Assembly: GCA_900468535.1 (NCBI GenBank)
Contig: UBTY01000018.1
Span: forward strand, 111,248 to 159,709
Direction: 5' to 3'
Source: Hyphomicrobiales bacterium
GTDB taxonomy: Bacteria; Pseudomonadota; Alphaproteobacteria; Rhizobiales; Rhizobiaceae
Length of the DNA stretch: 48,462 bases
Part shown: piece after piece, positions 19,411 through 28,853 of the stretch
Numbering within the stretch: the first letter of the stretch is position 1
Layout: each line of letters starts with the position of its first letter
Made by a program: the position numbers and the translations under genes
Notes under the pieces: model-generated
The model's database searches: none
What the model was told of the DNA's origin: nothing
What the model saw: only the letters and a program-made list of their open reading frames with translations

Positions 19411-20940
19411 TTAGGCGAAGGACTTCGCGAAGCTATCGACGGCAGCCGTGAGCTTGCCCTTCGTATCATCGCTGATTGCCTTGTCCGTGCGGATCGTGTC
19501 GAGGATAGCCGAGCCTTCCGAACGAAGGTACGACAGCAGGCCCTGCTCGAACTTGCCGACCTGTGCGACCGGGATCTTGTCGAGGTAGCCGTTGACGCCA
19601 GCGAAGATCACTGCGACCTGCTCTTCCGTCTTCAGCGGCGAAAACTGCGGCTGCTTCAGGAGTTCGGTCAGGCGTGCACCGCGGTTCAGCAGGCGCTGCG
19701 TCGAAGCATCGAGGTCCGAGCCGAACTGAGCGAAGGCGGCCATTTCGCGATACTGGGCGAGCTCGCCCTTGATCGAGCCGGCAACCTGCTTCATGGCCTT
19801 GATCTGAGCGGCAGAACCAACGCGCGAAACCGACAGACCGACGTTAACGGCCGGACGAATGCCCTGGTAGAACAGGTCGGTTTCGAGGAAGATCTGTCCG
19901 TCGGTGATCGAGATCACGTTGGTCGGAATGAACGCCGAAACGTCGTTGCCCTGGGTTTCGATGACCGGCAGAGCCGTCAGAGAGCCAGCGCCCTTTTCGT
20001 CGGAGAGCTTTGCAGCGCGCTCGAGGAGACGCGAGTGAAGGTAGAAAACGTCGCCCGGATAAGCTTCGCGGCCCGGCGGGCGGCGCAGCAGCAGCGACAT
20101 CTGACGGTAAGCAACAGCCTGCTTGGACAGGTCGTCGTAACCGATCAGAGCGTGCTGACCGTTGTCGCGGAAGAATTCGCCCATCGTGCAGCCGGCGAAC
20201 GGCGCCAGGTACTGCATCGGAGCCGGATCGGAAGCCGTAGCGGCAACAACGATCGAGTACTTCATTGCGCCGCGTTCTTCGAGAACCTTGACGAACTGGG
20301 CAACGGTCGAACGCTTCTGGCCGATAGCGACGTAGACGCAGTACAGCTTGTCGCCGTCTGGGCCGTTGTCGTGGATAGCCTTCTGGTTCAGGATCGTGTC
20401 GAGAATGATCGCGGTCTTGCCGGTCTGGCGGTCACCGATGACGAGCTCGCGCTGGCCACGGCCGACCGGGATGAGCGCGTCGATAGCCTTGAGGCCGGTC
20501 GACATCGGCTCATGAACCGACTTACGCGGAATAATGCCAGGAGCCTTGACGTCGACGCGCGCACGGCGGGTCGCGTTGATCGGGCCCTTGCCGTCGATCG
20601 GGTTGCCGAGAGCGTCGACAACGCGGCCGAGCAGTTCCGGACCAACCGGAACGTCAACGATGGCGCCGGTCCGCTTGACGGTGTCGCCTTCCTTGATGTC
20701 GCGGTCCGAACCGAAAATAACAACACCGACGTTGTCAGATTCAAGGTTCAGCGCCATACCACGGATGCCACCGGGGAATTCAACCATTTCGCCTGCCTGA
20801 ACATTGTCCAGACCGTAAACGCGAGCGATACCGTCACCGACGGAGAGAACCTGACCGACTTCCGAGACTTCTGCCTCTTTACCGAAGTTTTTGATCTGGT
20901 CTTTGAGAATTGCGGAAATTTCCGCAGCGCGGATATCCAT
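19411..20940 (-). CDS. atpA: ATP synthase F1 alpha subunit
   Basis: This 509-residue non-catalytic nucleotide-binding subunit has Walker A GDRQTGKT at residues 169-176, the Gln of which is typical of alpha. [44 protein letters not shown] lies in the middle. The arginine finger is in [10 protein letters not shown] (about residue 373), which completes the beta active site. Its ATG shares a base with the atpH stop (TGATG), so the two are translationally coupled. Length and motifs are normal. Confidence 0.98.
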   Translation of the reverse strand: MDIRAAEISAILKDQIKNFGKEAEVSEVGQVLSVGDGIARVYGLDNVQAGEMVEFPGGIRGMALNLESDNVGVVIFGSDRDIKEGDTVKRTGAIVDVPVGPELLGRVVDALGNPIDGKGPINATRRARVDVKAPGIIPRKSVHEPMSTGLKAIDALIPVGRGQRELVIGDRQTGKTAIILDTILNQKAIHDNGPDGDKLYCVYVAIGQKRSTVAQFVKVLEERGAMKYSIVVAATASDPAPMQYLAPFAGCTMGEFFRDNGQHALIGYDDLSKQAVAYRQMSLLLRRPPGREAYPGDVFYLHSRLLERAAKLSDEKGAGSLTALPVIETQGNDVSAFIPTNVISITDGQIFLETDLFYQGIRPAVNVGLSVSRVGSAAQIKAMKQVAGSIKGELAQYREMAAFAQFGSDLDASTQRLLNRGARLTELLKQPQFSPLKTEEQVAVIFAGVNGYLDKIPVAQVGKFEQGLLSYLRSEGSAILDTIRTDKAISDDTKGKLTAAVDSFAKSFA

Positions 20941-21500
20941 CAGCCGACCTCTTTCAATGCAAGCTTAAGGGTAGAGAGTTTTGTACGAAGAGACGTATCA
21001 ATCTGACGGGACCCGACCTTCACGATCAGACCACCAAGAATTGACGGATCAACCGTGACGTTGATCGCCACGTCTTTGCCGGTGACGCCCTTGAGCGCCG
21101 CCTTCAATTCGGTTTCCTGCGCTGCGGTGAGCGCATGGGCCGAGGTAACCTCGGCAGCAATTTCACCACGCTGGTTGGCAGCAATGATGCGGAAGGCCTT
21201 GATCATGCCCGGGAGGGCAAAGAGGCGGCGATTACGCGCCACGACCTTCAGGAAGTTTGCAAAAAAGCCGCTGATGCCAGCCTTCTCGCTGATGGCAACG
21301 ATAGCCTTCAGCTGATCTTCGGCCGAGAAAACAGGGCTCGAAACGAAACGCTTCAGATCGTCGCTTTCGTCGAGCATCGCCTGAAAGCGGTCGAGGTCCG
21401 CAGTCACGCTGTCGACGGCGCCTTCCTGAAGCGCCAACTCGAATAGCGACGAGGCATAGCGCTCTGCAACACCAGAAGTAAGCTGGGATGTGTCTGCCAC
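20940..21500 (-). CDS. atpH: ATP synthase F1 delta subunit
   Basis: This subunit is the stator that links alpha3beta3 to the b subunits. It is helical at the N-terminus ([20 protein letters not shown]). The C-terminal signature [30 protein letters not shown] is typical. A GTG start at 21500 gives 186 residues beginning at VADTSQ, where related proteins begin. An in-frame ATG at 21524 would add eight residues (MKSGKFGP) and cannot be excluded. It is the first gene of atpHAGDC. The F0 genes are not in this window, as expected in rhizobia. The 236 bp upstream must contain the operon promoter, but I see no strong consensus. Confidence 0.93.
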   Translation of the reverse strand: MADTSQLTSGVAERYASSLFELALQEGAVDSVTADLDRFQAMLDESDDLKRFVSSPVFSAEDQLKAIVAISEKAGISGFFANFLKVVARNRRLFALPGMIKAFRIIAANQRGEIAAEVTSAHALTAAQETELKAALKGVTGKDVAINVTVDPSILGGLIVKVGSRQIDTSLRTKLSTLKLALKEVG

Positions 21501-21705
21501 TGGCCCAAATTTCCCTGATTTCAACCCAAGAATCCGGTCCCCGGCGGGCGCCTGACCTATGATCTTGAATTCGTTATGATTTCCCCCAGAAATCGCAAGA
21601 GAAGCCTCTTGCTTCTTCCGAAATTCGGGGTCCGTCTAACATAGGATATCGGGACTCGCAACACGCGTAACGCCCGAATACGCCTTTCCCATCGATTTCT
21701 CGCGC

Positions 21706-21722
21706 AAAAATGCGCAATGCGC
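21706..21722 (-). terminator. Possible weak terminator of the small membrane protein gene
   Basis: A short GCGC-AAT-GCGC stem (21712-21722) is followed on the minus strand by A and five T (21710 to 21706), 39 bp after the stop at 21761. Stem and T-run are short, so this is tentative. Confidence 0.3.
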
Positions 21723-21760
21723 CTCAATAATGAGCCAGGCGCCCGAGATCTCCGTTCAAC

Positions 21761-22150
21761 TCAAGCGGAAAAGAAACCGAAGACATAGGCGAGCGGAAGC
21801 GCTGCCAGGATGATTTGCACAACCAGAAGTAAATAGTTGAGAATCGTGCTCCCCTTATCTGAAAGGAGAGAAATGATGCGCGCAAAAGCCGCCATGGCGA
21901 AGGATGCGCCGAGCGCCATGTAGATCCAGTCCTGCGCCAGCATGATGGCGGAAAGACCGAAGCCGAGATAGAAACCGCCGACCGAACGCTGCTCCGCGTA
22001 ACCGTCGCGCCTGCCTTCACGTGGCATTAGCCCGAAGAGCCGCATCGCATAGCCCGGAGCAAACATGACGACAAAGCCGACCAGCGCCGTGAAGGCGGCC
22101 GCGCCGAAAGCGAGTTGCTCGCCAAGCTCCGTTGGAAAATAAAAGTCCAT
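21761..22150 (-). CDS. Small integral membrane protein, four predicted helices
   Basis: This 129-residue protein has four hydrophobic segments: about residues 12-30, 56-72, 75-93 and 103-126. A charged cytoplasmic-type loop (MPREGRRDGYAEQRS) lies between the first two. I cannot assign a reaction. Its start and motif EQRSVGGFYLGFGLSAI resemble a rhizobial family of small membrane proteins that, as I recall, some annotations label phage infection protein; I could not verify this. GGGG precedes the ATG at a normal distance. It lies between priA and the atp operon on the same strand. A 16-bp perfect palindrome at 22195-22210 sits 45 bp before its start. Confidence 0.7.
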   Translation of the reverse strand: MDFYFPTELGEQLAFGAAAFTALVGFVVMFAPGYAMRLFGLMPREGRRDGYAEQRSVGGFYLGFGLSAIMLAQDWIYMALGASFAMAAFARIISLLSDKGSTILNYLLLVVQIILAALPLAYVFGFFSA

Positions 22151-22229
22151 TCGACCGACCCCGAATCCCCTGCTTCGTCGTCCTTATGGCATGATTGCGC
22201 CATGGCGCAAAAGACCGCAGCTGAGCGAT

Positions 22230-24446
22230 CTACAGGAAGCTTTGCGGGTCGATGTCGAGCTGGACATGCACCGAGCCACGCTCCTTTGGCGCTTGCGCCA
22301 GCATGGCCCTCAGAAACGCCTGCATGTCCGAGTTTTTCCGACCGTGCACGAGAAGACGGAAACGGTGCCGTCCGCGAACCAGCGCCAGCGGCGCCTCGGC
22401 CGGCCCGAGGACGGCGATACCGGAGACGTGAGGCGCGGCACTTCTCACCGCCCGCGCATGGTTTTCCGCATCGTGCCGTGTTTCCGCTGACACGATGATC
22501 GACGCCAAACGTCCGAATGGCGGCAGGATCGCGCGCTCGCGCTCGGCAATCTCTCTCTCGTAAAATGCGCCCGCATCGCCCGAAACAATCGCCTGCATGA
22601 CCGGATGCTGCGGCTGGTAGGTCTGCAACAGGCCATGACTTTTCAGGCCGGTACGCCCGGCGCGGCCCGTAACCTGCGACAGGAGCTGGAATGTACGCTC
22701 CGCGGCCCGCGGGTCGCCGTTGGCGAGGCCGAGGTCAGCGTCGACGATCCCGACCAGCGTCATCAGTGGAAAGTTGTGCCCCTTGGCCACAAGCTGCGTG
22801 CCGATGACGATATCGGCTTCGCCCTTGGCGATCGCCTCGAGTTCGAGCCGCAACCGTTTGACGCCGCCCATCATGTCGGACGAGAGCACAATCGTTCGGG
22901 CCTCCGGAAAATGACGCTCCACCTCCTCGGCAATACGCTCGACACCCGGGCCACAGGCGACGAGGTGATCGAACGTGCCGCATTCCGGGCAGGCTTCAGG
23001 CGTGCGCTCCGAATGGCCGCATTGATGGCACTGCAACTGCCTCTTGAAGCGATGCTCGACGAGCCAGCTGGAGCATTGCGGGCATTGGAAACGATGGCCA
23101 CAGACGCGGCATAGCGTCAGCGGGGCATAACCCCGTCGGTTGAGGAACAGCAGCGCCTGCTGTTGCTTCTCTACCGTCTTGCCGATCGCCCGAATCAGCA
23201 CCGGCGACAGGAAGCCACCGCGCTCAGGTGCATGCCGACGCATGTCGACGAGGTGAAGATCCGGCAAGGCCGCATCGCCGAAGCGAGTCGGCATGTGAAT
23301 GGTGGTGTAGCGACCGCTCTGGCCGTTGACCTGACTCTCGACCGACGGCGTCGCGGAAACGAGAACCACGGGGAAGTCCCCGATCCGTCCGCGAACAACA
23401 GCCATGTCCCGCGCATTGTAATAGACGCGGTCTTCCTGCTTGTAGGCAGGGTCGTGCTCTTCGTCGACGATAATCAGCCCGAGATCTTCAAATGGCAGGA
23501 ACAGGGCGGAGCGGGCGCCGGCCACGACACGGACCTCACCGGTCACCGCTTGACGCCAGACCTTTTCGCGCATGCGGGGTGGAAGATCGGAGTGCCATTC
23601 CGCCGGCTTGGCCCCGAAGCGATCCTGAAAGCGCTCCAGAAAGCTCGCGGTCAGCGCGATTTCCGGCAGCAGAATCAGGACCTGTTTGCCGCGCCTCAGC
23701 GTTTCAGCGATTGCCTCGAAATAGACCTCGGTTTTTCCCGAACCGGTGACCCCATCGATCAGCGAAACCGCGAATTCGCCCTTTCGCACTTCGTCCAGAA
23801 TCTCGTCCGCCGCTTCTCGTTGCGGGCCTTCGAGCCGCGCCGCGACGAAATCGGGGTCGGGCTTGGCAACGACAGGCGGAGGCGGCAGGAAAACGGTCTC
23901 GAAAATCCCCTGGCTGATCAAACCGTCGACGACGCTTGTCGAGACACCGGCGGCGTGAGCAAGCCCGGTGCGCGTCCACGACAGGCCATCCGCCGCGGCA
24001 GCGAGTACGCGCCCGCGCGCCGGCGTCATCCGCTCTGGCTCGCCGCCGATGAAACGCAACCCCTCCACCATCGGCTCGGGCTCGAAGGCATTCGGCGCGC
24101 GAAGCGCCATCCGCGCCACGAGCCCCGGCGGCGACAGGGTATAGGTCGCGACCCAATCGATGAAGTCACGCATTTCCTTGGTGAGCGGCGGGCAATCGAA
24201 GACATGGCTGATCGGTCTCAGCTTCTTGGGATCGACGCCATCCTCGCCACCGTCCCAGACGACGCCGATCACCTGGCGCGGGCCGAGCGGCACCTGCACG
24301 ACCGACCCGGGCTCGACCGCCATGCCATCCGGCACGGCGTAGGAATAAGGCTTGGGCGCAGGCATGGGAACGAGCACCGGAACCGTGCGGTTTGCCGGCG
24401 GCGTTTCAAACAGCGCTCCAAAGAGATCGGACGAATCTGTGCTCAT
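22230..24446 (-). CDS. priA: Primosomal replication helicase PriA
   Basis: This 738-residue superfamily 2 DNA helicase reloads the replisome at stalled forks. The N-terminal 3'-DNA-binding domain (about residues 20-110) is followed by a winged helix and the helicase core, with Walker A GVTGSGKT (232-239) and DEEH box (328-331). Eight cysteines in four CxxC pairs, from CRVCGHRFQCPQC to CPECG (about residues 445-485), bind two zinc ions. Motifs V and VI are in TQLVAKGHNFP and QVTGRAGR. The start at 24446 is preferred; an upstream ATG at 24467 adds seven residues. Neither has a strong Shine-Dalgarno sequence. The genes upstream (ATPase, acyltransferase) are on the same strand. Confidence 0.96.
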   Translation of the reverse strand: MSTDSSDLFGALFETPPANRTVPVLVPMPAPKPYSYAVPDGMAVEPGSVVQVPLGPRQVIGVVWDGGEDGVDPKKLRPISHVFDCPPLTKEMRDFIDWVATYTLSPPGLVARMALRAPNAFEPEPMVEGLRFIGGEPERMTPARGRVLAAAADGLSWTRTGLAHAAGVSTSVVDGLISQGIFETVFLPPPPVVAKPDPDFVAARLEGPQREAADEILDEVRKGEFAVSLIDGVTGSGKTEVYFEAIAETLRRGKQVLILLPEIALTASFLERFQDRFGAKPAEWHSDLPPRMREKVWRQAVTGEVRVVAGARSALFLPFEDLGLIIVDEEHDPAYKQEDRVYYNARDMAVVRGRIGDFPVVLVSATPSVESQVNGQSGRYTTIHMPTRFGDAALPDLHLVDMRRHAPERGGFLSPVLIRAIGKTVEKQQQALLFLNRRGYAPLTLCRVCGHRFQCPQCSSWLVEHRFKRQLQCHQCGHSERTPEACPECGTFDHLVACGPGVERIAEEVERHFPEARTIVLSSDMMGGVKRLRLELEAIAKGEADIVIGTQLVAKGHNFPLMTLVGIVDADLGLANGDPRAAERTFQLLSQVTGRAGRTGLKSHGLLQTYQPQHPVMQAIVSGDAGAFYEREIAERERAILPPFGRLASIIVSAETRHDAENHARAVRSAAPHVSGIAVLGPAEAPLALVRGRHRFRLLVHGRKNSDMQAFLRAMLAQAPKERGSVHVQLDIDPQSFL

Positions 24447-24506
24447 CGGGCGAGACCATGCCCGCATCGCGGCGAAAAGAAAACCTGGAAGACTGCTGGC
24501 ACCGCC

Positions 24507-25643
24507 CTACTCGTCCTCATCGATGACACCGGTGAGCCGCATACCGTCGATCCACGTCGCGCCATCCTGACGCACGACACGACGCGCGCGGGCGCCGCAT
24601 TTCTCGCGCACGGCAGCGGCGAGGGCTTCCGAATGCGTAACGATCCAGATCTGGCTGCTGCGCGCCGCCTCCGCGATCATGTCGGCCAGTGGCGGCAGCA
24701 TCTCGGGATGAAGGCTCGCTTCCGGCTCGTTGAGCGCGATCAACGGCGGCAGGCGATAGGACATCAGTGCCGCGGCCAGCCCAAGGAAACGGATTTGGCC
24801 GTCGGACAATTCTCGCGGCTGAAAGACCCGGTTGGGAAACTCCGGAAGGGATAGGCCGAACTCAGCTGTCTCCCCAGGCGGCGGCACGACAAGGCGCGCA
24901 CCACCGAGGGCCACCGCTACAGCTCGATCGAGATCGACGGTGTCTTCCCGCGTATGCACCAGCGTCGCGAAGACGGCCGCGATATTACTGCCATCCTCAT
25001 CAAGCAACGGCGCCGTCACGGCAAGACAAGGCGCCCGCAGCGGCGAGAGGCGATCTGTCCGGAAACCATGAAAGAACCGCCAGCTGTCGATTGCACGCCG
25101 AAACGTCCCGATCTCAGGGTAGTGACCGGCGTCGCCGAGCAGCGCGATCGCCGTTTCCGACGTCATCGCCTGCTCCGGATAATCCTGCATTCGGCCATTC
25201 GGCCCGCGAACGGAAATGGCCGGGCCGGCGCGCTTCATCATCGTGACCGGCCGCGTGCCGGTCTCGATCGAAAGCTCCTCCGCCTTGATCTGCGGTTCGA
25301 AAGGAAAGCCTGCCGCGGCAGCCGGTGGCCGCAACCCCGCTTCGACGCGATAGCGAAAGGTGATCGCCCTCTCCTCGTCCAGAAGTTCCGTTTCCAGGCG
25401 AATGCGGAACGGTCCCTCCGAATCCTTGCGCGGGCCGGACCAGAGCGCCGAAAACATGCCGCCCTCGGCCGCGATCTCATGGGCAAGCCGGCCGCGTGTC
25501 GCCGCCTGGATAAGCTGCAGCGCACGATAGAGGTTGGATTTCCCGACCCCGTTTTCGCCGATGAACAGATTGATTCCCGAAAGATCCATGCGGATCGAGC
25601 GCAGGGAGCGATAGTTCTGGGCAAACATGGATCGGAGAAGCAT
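24507..25643 (-). CDS. RecF/SMC-like AAA (ABC-type) ATPase
   Basis: This 378-residue protein begins FAQNYRSLRSIRMDLSGINLFIGENGVGKSNLYRAL, with Walker A GENGVGKS at about residues 29-36. It ends with an ABC signature-like RELSDGQIRFLGLAAAL, Walker B PLIALNEPEASLHPEM and a switch His in IVTHSEALA. Walker B has Asn where Asp is usual (NEPE rather than DEPE); the catalytic Glu remains. Such OLD/RecF-like ATPases occur in DNA repair and in defence modules, but no partner nuclease or TOPRIM domain is encoded here. The gene sits 21 bp after an acyltransferase gene and 60 bp before priA. Function unknown; a DNA-related role is plausible from the family. Confidence 0.82.
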   Translation of the reverse strand: MLLRSMFAQNYRSLRSIRMDLSGINLFIGENGVGKSNLYRALQLIQAATRGRLAHEIAAEGGMFSALWSGPRKDSEGPFRIRLETELLDEERAITFRYRVEAGLRPPAAAAGFPFEPQIKAEELSIETGTRPVTMMKRAGPAISVRGPNGRMQDYPEQAMTSETAIALLGDAGHYPEIGTFRRAIDSWRFFHGFRTDRLSPLRAPCLAVTAPLLDEDGSNIAAVFATLVHTREDTVDLDRAVAVALGGARLVVPPPGETAEFGLSLPEFPNRVFQPRELSDGQIRFLGLAAALMSYRLPPLIALNEPEASLHPEMLPPLADMIAEAARSSQIWIVTHSEALAAAVREKCGARARRVVRQDGATWIDGMRLTGVIDEDE

Positions 25644-25664
25644 GCCTTGCTTTAGCCGATCCGA

Positions 25665-26612
25665 TTACGAAATTGAATGGGCCGCGACCAACTCCGGTTC
25701 TGCGGGCGGCACCAGCGGCAGGAACCGGGCATCGCCATCCGCGTGCAGCGCATGCACGGTATGATCTTCAAGCGCCTTGGTCACCTCGTTGATATCGCCC
25801 TCGAGATGTTCCACCGGGATCAGGTTCCCGACCACGAAATCGAAGCGATCACCCCGCTTGTTCAGGAGTTCATGGAACACCGTCATGTCACGAAGCTCGG
25901 TGGACCACTTCGCGAACCAGTAGAACAGGCCGGAATTCCGCGCCGTCATGTGCACGGGCAGGATCGGAAGATTGTACTTGCGCGCAAGGCCGACGGCCGA
26001 GGTCTTCCAAGGCCGCTCGTTCAGCCGCCCGTTCGCCCAGTAGGCGATGCGTCCGGATGGAAACAGGACCGTCGCCTTGCCTTCCTTGACGGCATGGTTG
26101 GTCAGCTGAAGCGTTTCGCGCGTCTTGAGCTTACTCTTGTATTCCTCCCGCCACTCGACAGGAATGATGACTTCGGCAAAGCGCGGATTGACGCGCACCG
26201 CATCGCGGTTTGCAAACACCATCATGTCGGGCCGTCTGCTCTTCAGAAGGTCAAAAACCGCGACACCATCGGCGATGCCCGTCGGGTGGTTGCTGACGAG
26301 AATGAAACCGCCACGTTCGGGAATGCGTTCGCCGTGACTGACATTGATATCGAGCTTCAGCAGGTTGCTCATGTACTCGAAGCACTGGAAACCCGGCATG
26401 TTCGCGACATCATTGGCGAAGCTGATCGCCCTGTTGTAGCGAAGGAGCGTATAGAGAAAAGGGCGCATGACCGGCCAGAGCGGATGATTCACGATCCGCT
26501 GACCACGCTCGGCGATCAGTGTATCGACAATATGTCCCGGCCTGCCATGAGAGACGAGTGATATCGCTTCCGCGAACTGTCCAAAAGCGGTCGTGGGGTG
26601 GCGCCGTGGCAT
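25665..26612 (-). CDS. PlsC-like lysophospholipid acyltransferase family protein
   Basis: This 315-residue protein carries an acyltransferase domain: SNHPTGIADGVAVFDLL (about residues 107-123) in place of the usual NHXXXXD box, then VLFPSGRIAYW (about residues 185-195) as the acceptor-binding motif, and NLPILPVHMTARNSG. The His-to-Asp spacing is one residue longer than in PlsC, so it is a divergent branch of the family. The likely role is acyl transfer to a lysolipid or another membrane lipid; the acceptor is unknown. No clear transmembrane helix is present. AGGA lies about 7 bp before the ATG. It is the first of three consecutive minus-strand genes (acyltransferase, ATPase, priA) and is divergent from xerC. 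Confidence 0.8.
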   Translation of the reverse strand: MPRRHPTTAFGQFAEAISLVSHGRPGHIVDTLIAERGQRIVNHPLWPVMRPFLYTLLRYNRAISFANDVANMPGFQCFEYMSNLLKLDINVSHGERIPERGGFILVSNHPTGIADGVAVFDLLKSRRPDMMVFANRDAVRVNPRFAEVIIPVEWREEYKSKLKTRETLQLTNHAVKEGKATVLFPSGRIAYWANGRLNERPWKTSAVGLARKYNLPILPVHMTARNSGLFYWFAKWSTELRDMTVFHELLNKRGDRFDFVVGNLIPVEHLEGDINEVTKALEDHTVHALHADGDARFLPLVPPAEPELVAAHSIS

Positions 26613-26755
26613 TCAAGATCCTACGTCGTTGGGAAACTCAGTTAGGGTGATTAATATGATGGAAGCATGACAACCACTTGGCCGGTATTAGCAATTCCAT
26701 AACCGTCACTCCCTCAGAATTGGCAGCCGGATTGGCAAATTCAAGGGCCAGACAC

Positions 26756-27691
26756 GTGAACGAACTTCTGATCATCGCCGACCCGCAGCTGATGGCGGAG
26801 CGAACCGCCTGGCTCGCAAGCCTCGCCAACGAAAGGCGTCTGTCCGAGCACACGCTCGACGCCTATGAGTGCGACACCCGGCAGTTCCTGACCTTTCTGA
26901 CAGGCCATCTGGCCGGCCCCGCAACGCTGAAAGATATCCATGCGCTGCGGCCCGCGGATTTCCGCGCCTTTCTGGCCGCGCGCCGCAAGGAAGGTTCCGG
27001 CGCAAGGTCGCTCGGCCGCAATCTCGCGGGGCTGCGTTCACTGTTGCGTTATCTGGAAAAGAAGGGCCTGGTAAATGCCGCCGGCGCGAGCGCGGTGCGC
27101 TCGCCGAAGCAACCGAAATCACTGCCGAAGCCCCTGTCCGACCGTCAGGCGATCACCGTCGTCAGCGAGGAGGCGCAACTGCATGAGGAGCCCTGGATCG
27201 CAGCGCGCGATGCAGCCGTGTTTGCTCTGCTCTACGGCTGCGGCCTGCGCATATCGGAAGCGCTCGATCTGAAGCCTGACGATTTCAGCCGCGGCGCGAC
27301 GACGCTGCGTATCACAGGTAAAGGCAACAAGACCCGTCTCGTGCCATTGCTGGCTGTCGTCTTCGAAGCTGTCGAGAAATACCGGGCGCTGTGCCCCTAT
27401 CATCTCGAAAGCCAGGAACCCCTCTTCCGCGGCGCGCGCGGCGGCAAGCTGCAGCAGGCGATCATACAACGCACCATGCAGAAGATGCGCAGCGCCTTCG
27501 GCTTGCCCGACACGGCAACGCCGCATGCCCTCCGACATTCCTTCGCGACCCACCTGCTGGCCGGCGGCGGCGACCTCCGCACGATCCAGGAATTGCTCGG
27601 GCACGCCAGCCTTTCCACCACCCAGGTCTACACGGGTGTGGATTCATCCCGGCTTCTGGAAGTTTACGACCGTGCCCATCCGCGGGCGTAA
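26756..27691 (+). CDS. xerC: Site-specific tyrosine recombinase XerC
   Basis: This 311-residue recombinase works with XerD at dif to resolve chromosome dimers. The N-terminal SAM-like core-binding domain (about residues 10-95: RRLSEHTLDAYECDTRQFLTFL) precedes the catalytic domain. The catalytic Arg is in YGCGLRISEAL, the Lys in ITGKGNKTRLVPL, the HxxR pair in HALRHSFATHLL, a further His in LLGHASLSTTQ, and the Tyr in QVYTGVD. The GTG start at 26756 is preferred, with AAGGG 9 bp upstream, because related proteins begin at this Val. A TTG at 26678 would add 26 residues. It is divergent from the acyltransferase gene. As a housekeeping recombinase it is not evidence of a mobile element. Confidence 0.92.
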   Translation: MNELLIIADPQLMAERTAWLASLANERRLSEHTLDAYECDTRQFLTFLTGHLAGPATLKDIHALRPADFRAFLAARRKEGSGARSLGRNLAGLRSLLRYLEKKGLVNAAGASAVRSPKQPKSLPKPLSDRQAITVVSEEAQLHEEPWIAARDAAVFALLYGCGLRISEALDLKPDDFSRGATTLRITGKGNKTRLVPLLAVVFEAVEKYRALCPYHLESQEPLFRGARGGKLQQAIIQRTMQKMRSAFGLPDTATPHALRHSFATHLLAGGGDLRTIQELLGHASLSTTQVYTGVDSSRLLEVYDRAHPRA

Positions 27692-27773
27692 TCTTTTGTT
27701 AACGGCTTATCTTAAAGGAATATCCGCACGCGCGGCGTAGAGCTTAGCAATCCATAGTGACCGGAACACCATC

Positions 27774-28853
27774 ATGACGATCTCCATCGGCCACCGCAGT
27801 CTGAGCATAGCATCGCCGGGCAATATCCTGCTCTGGCTGATCGCCGCCTTTCACATGCTGCTCGCGGCAACTCTCATTGCGGTATTGCTGTCGGTCTCCC
27901 CGGCTGCCGCAGCCGATGATGTCTCCTGCACCGGCCGCAACATCCTCACGGATCTCAAACAGAACGACCCCGCGCGCTATGCGGAAGTCGTGAAGGAGGC
28001 CGATGCCGTTCCGAATGGCAAGGGCATCTTCTGGAAGATCGAAAAGCAGGGGATAGCGCCGTCGTGGTTGCTCGGCAGCATGCATGTGACCGATCCCCGC
28101 GTGCTCAACCTGCCGCCGCGTGCACAGGCTGCGCATGATGCCGCCAATACGATCATCATCGAGTCGGACGAGATCCTCGACGAGAAGAAAGCTTCCGCGG
28201 CCCTTCTCATGCGCCCGGAACTGATGATGTTCACCGATGGAACGACCATCGAGAAGCTTTTGTCGCACGACGACTATGCGCGACTGGAACAGGGGCTGAA
28301 GGAACGCGGCATTCCGCTCGCCGCTGTTTCTCGGATGCAGCCCTGGATGATATCGAGCGTCGTTGCGTTGCCGGGCTGCGAGATGGCACGCAAGGCGAAG
28401 GGCGTCCAGTTCCTCGACCAGAAGATCGCGACGGACGCCATCGCATCAGGCAAGCAGGTCAAGGGCCTTGAAACCTTGGCCGAACAGCTGCAGGCCATGG
28501 CCGAGCTTCCCACCGATTTCCACCTGAAATCGCTGATCGAGACGCTGGCGCTCGGTTCTAAGATGAACGACGTCGTCGAGACGATGACCGATCTCTATCT
28601 TTCCGGCGACATCGGCATGACGATCCCGATGCTGAAGACCGTTTCACCTGACGGCAAGGACGATGAAGGCGATTACGCTGCCTTCGAGCAGCGCATCATC
28701 CTCGACCGCAACAAGGTGATGGCTGAACGCGCAGCTCCGATTCTGGCCAACGGCAACGTCTTCATGGCCGTCGGTGCCCTGCATCTGCCGGGTGAAGGCG
28801 GCGTAATCGAGTTGCTGCGCAAGCAGGGCTTCACGGTCACCGCCGTCAACTAA
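27774..28853 (+). CDS. TraB/PrgY/GumN family protein, exported
   Basis: This 359-residue protein has an N-terminal hydrophobic segment (about residues 17-47) ending in a plausible signal peptidase site, AAA-ADD. The mature part contains WLLGSMHVTD (about residue 98), IIIESDE (about residue 124) and GALHLPGEGGVIELLRKQGF at the C-terminus, the GxxH pairs and acidic residue that mark the TraB/TIKI metalloprotease-like fold. A region after residue 185 holds two cysteines (about residues 51 and 203) that could pair in the periplasm. The family is assigned confidently; a proteolytic role in bacteria is not proven. It converges with the cytochrome b561 gene, their ends overlapping by 4 bp. Confidence 0.86.
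   Translation: MTISIGHRSLSIASPGNILLWLIAAFHMLLAATLIAVLLSVSPAAAADDVSCTGRNILTDLKQNDPARYAEVVKEADAVPNGKGIFWKIEKQGIAPSWLLGSMHVTDPRVLNLPPRAQAAHDAANTIIIESDEILDEKKASAALLMRPELMMFTDGTTIEKLLSHDDYARLEQGLKERGIPLAAVSRMQPWMISSVVALPGCEMARKAKGVQFLDQKIATDAIASGKQVKGLETLAEQLQAMAELPTDFHLKSLIETLALGSKMNDVVETMTDLYLSGDIGMTIPMLKTVSPDGKDDEGDYAAFEQRIILDRNKVMAERAAPILANGNVFMAVGALHLPGEGGVIELLRKQGFTVTAVN

Noticed and set aside
22195..22210. Perfect 16-bp palindrome TTGCGCCATGGCGCAA between priA and the small membrane gene.
   Set aside because: About 0.7 such palindromes are expected by chance in a sequence of this length with equal base use, and no second copy or promoter alignment is seen. It is kept only as a minor note in that gene's entry.
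24507..25643. RecF-like ATPase as part of an antiviral defence system.
   Set aside because: No nuclease, reverse transcriptase, TIR or TOPRIM partner is present, and the neighbours are core genes.
26678..26755. TTG-initiated N-terminal extension of XerC.
   Set aside because: Adds 26 residues not expected in the family; the GTG at 26756 has AAGGG upstream and gives the usual length.
26756..27691. Tyrosine recombinase as sign of an integrated element.
   Set aside because: The protein is a housekeeping XerC; no att repeats, tRNA gene, phage or transfer genes are nearby, and base use does not change.
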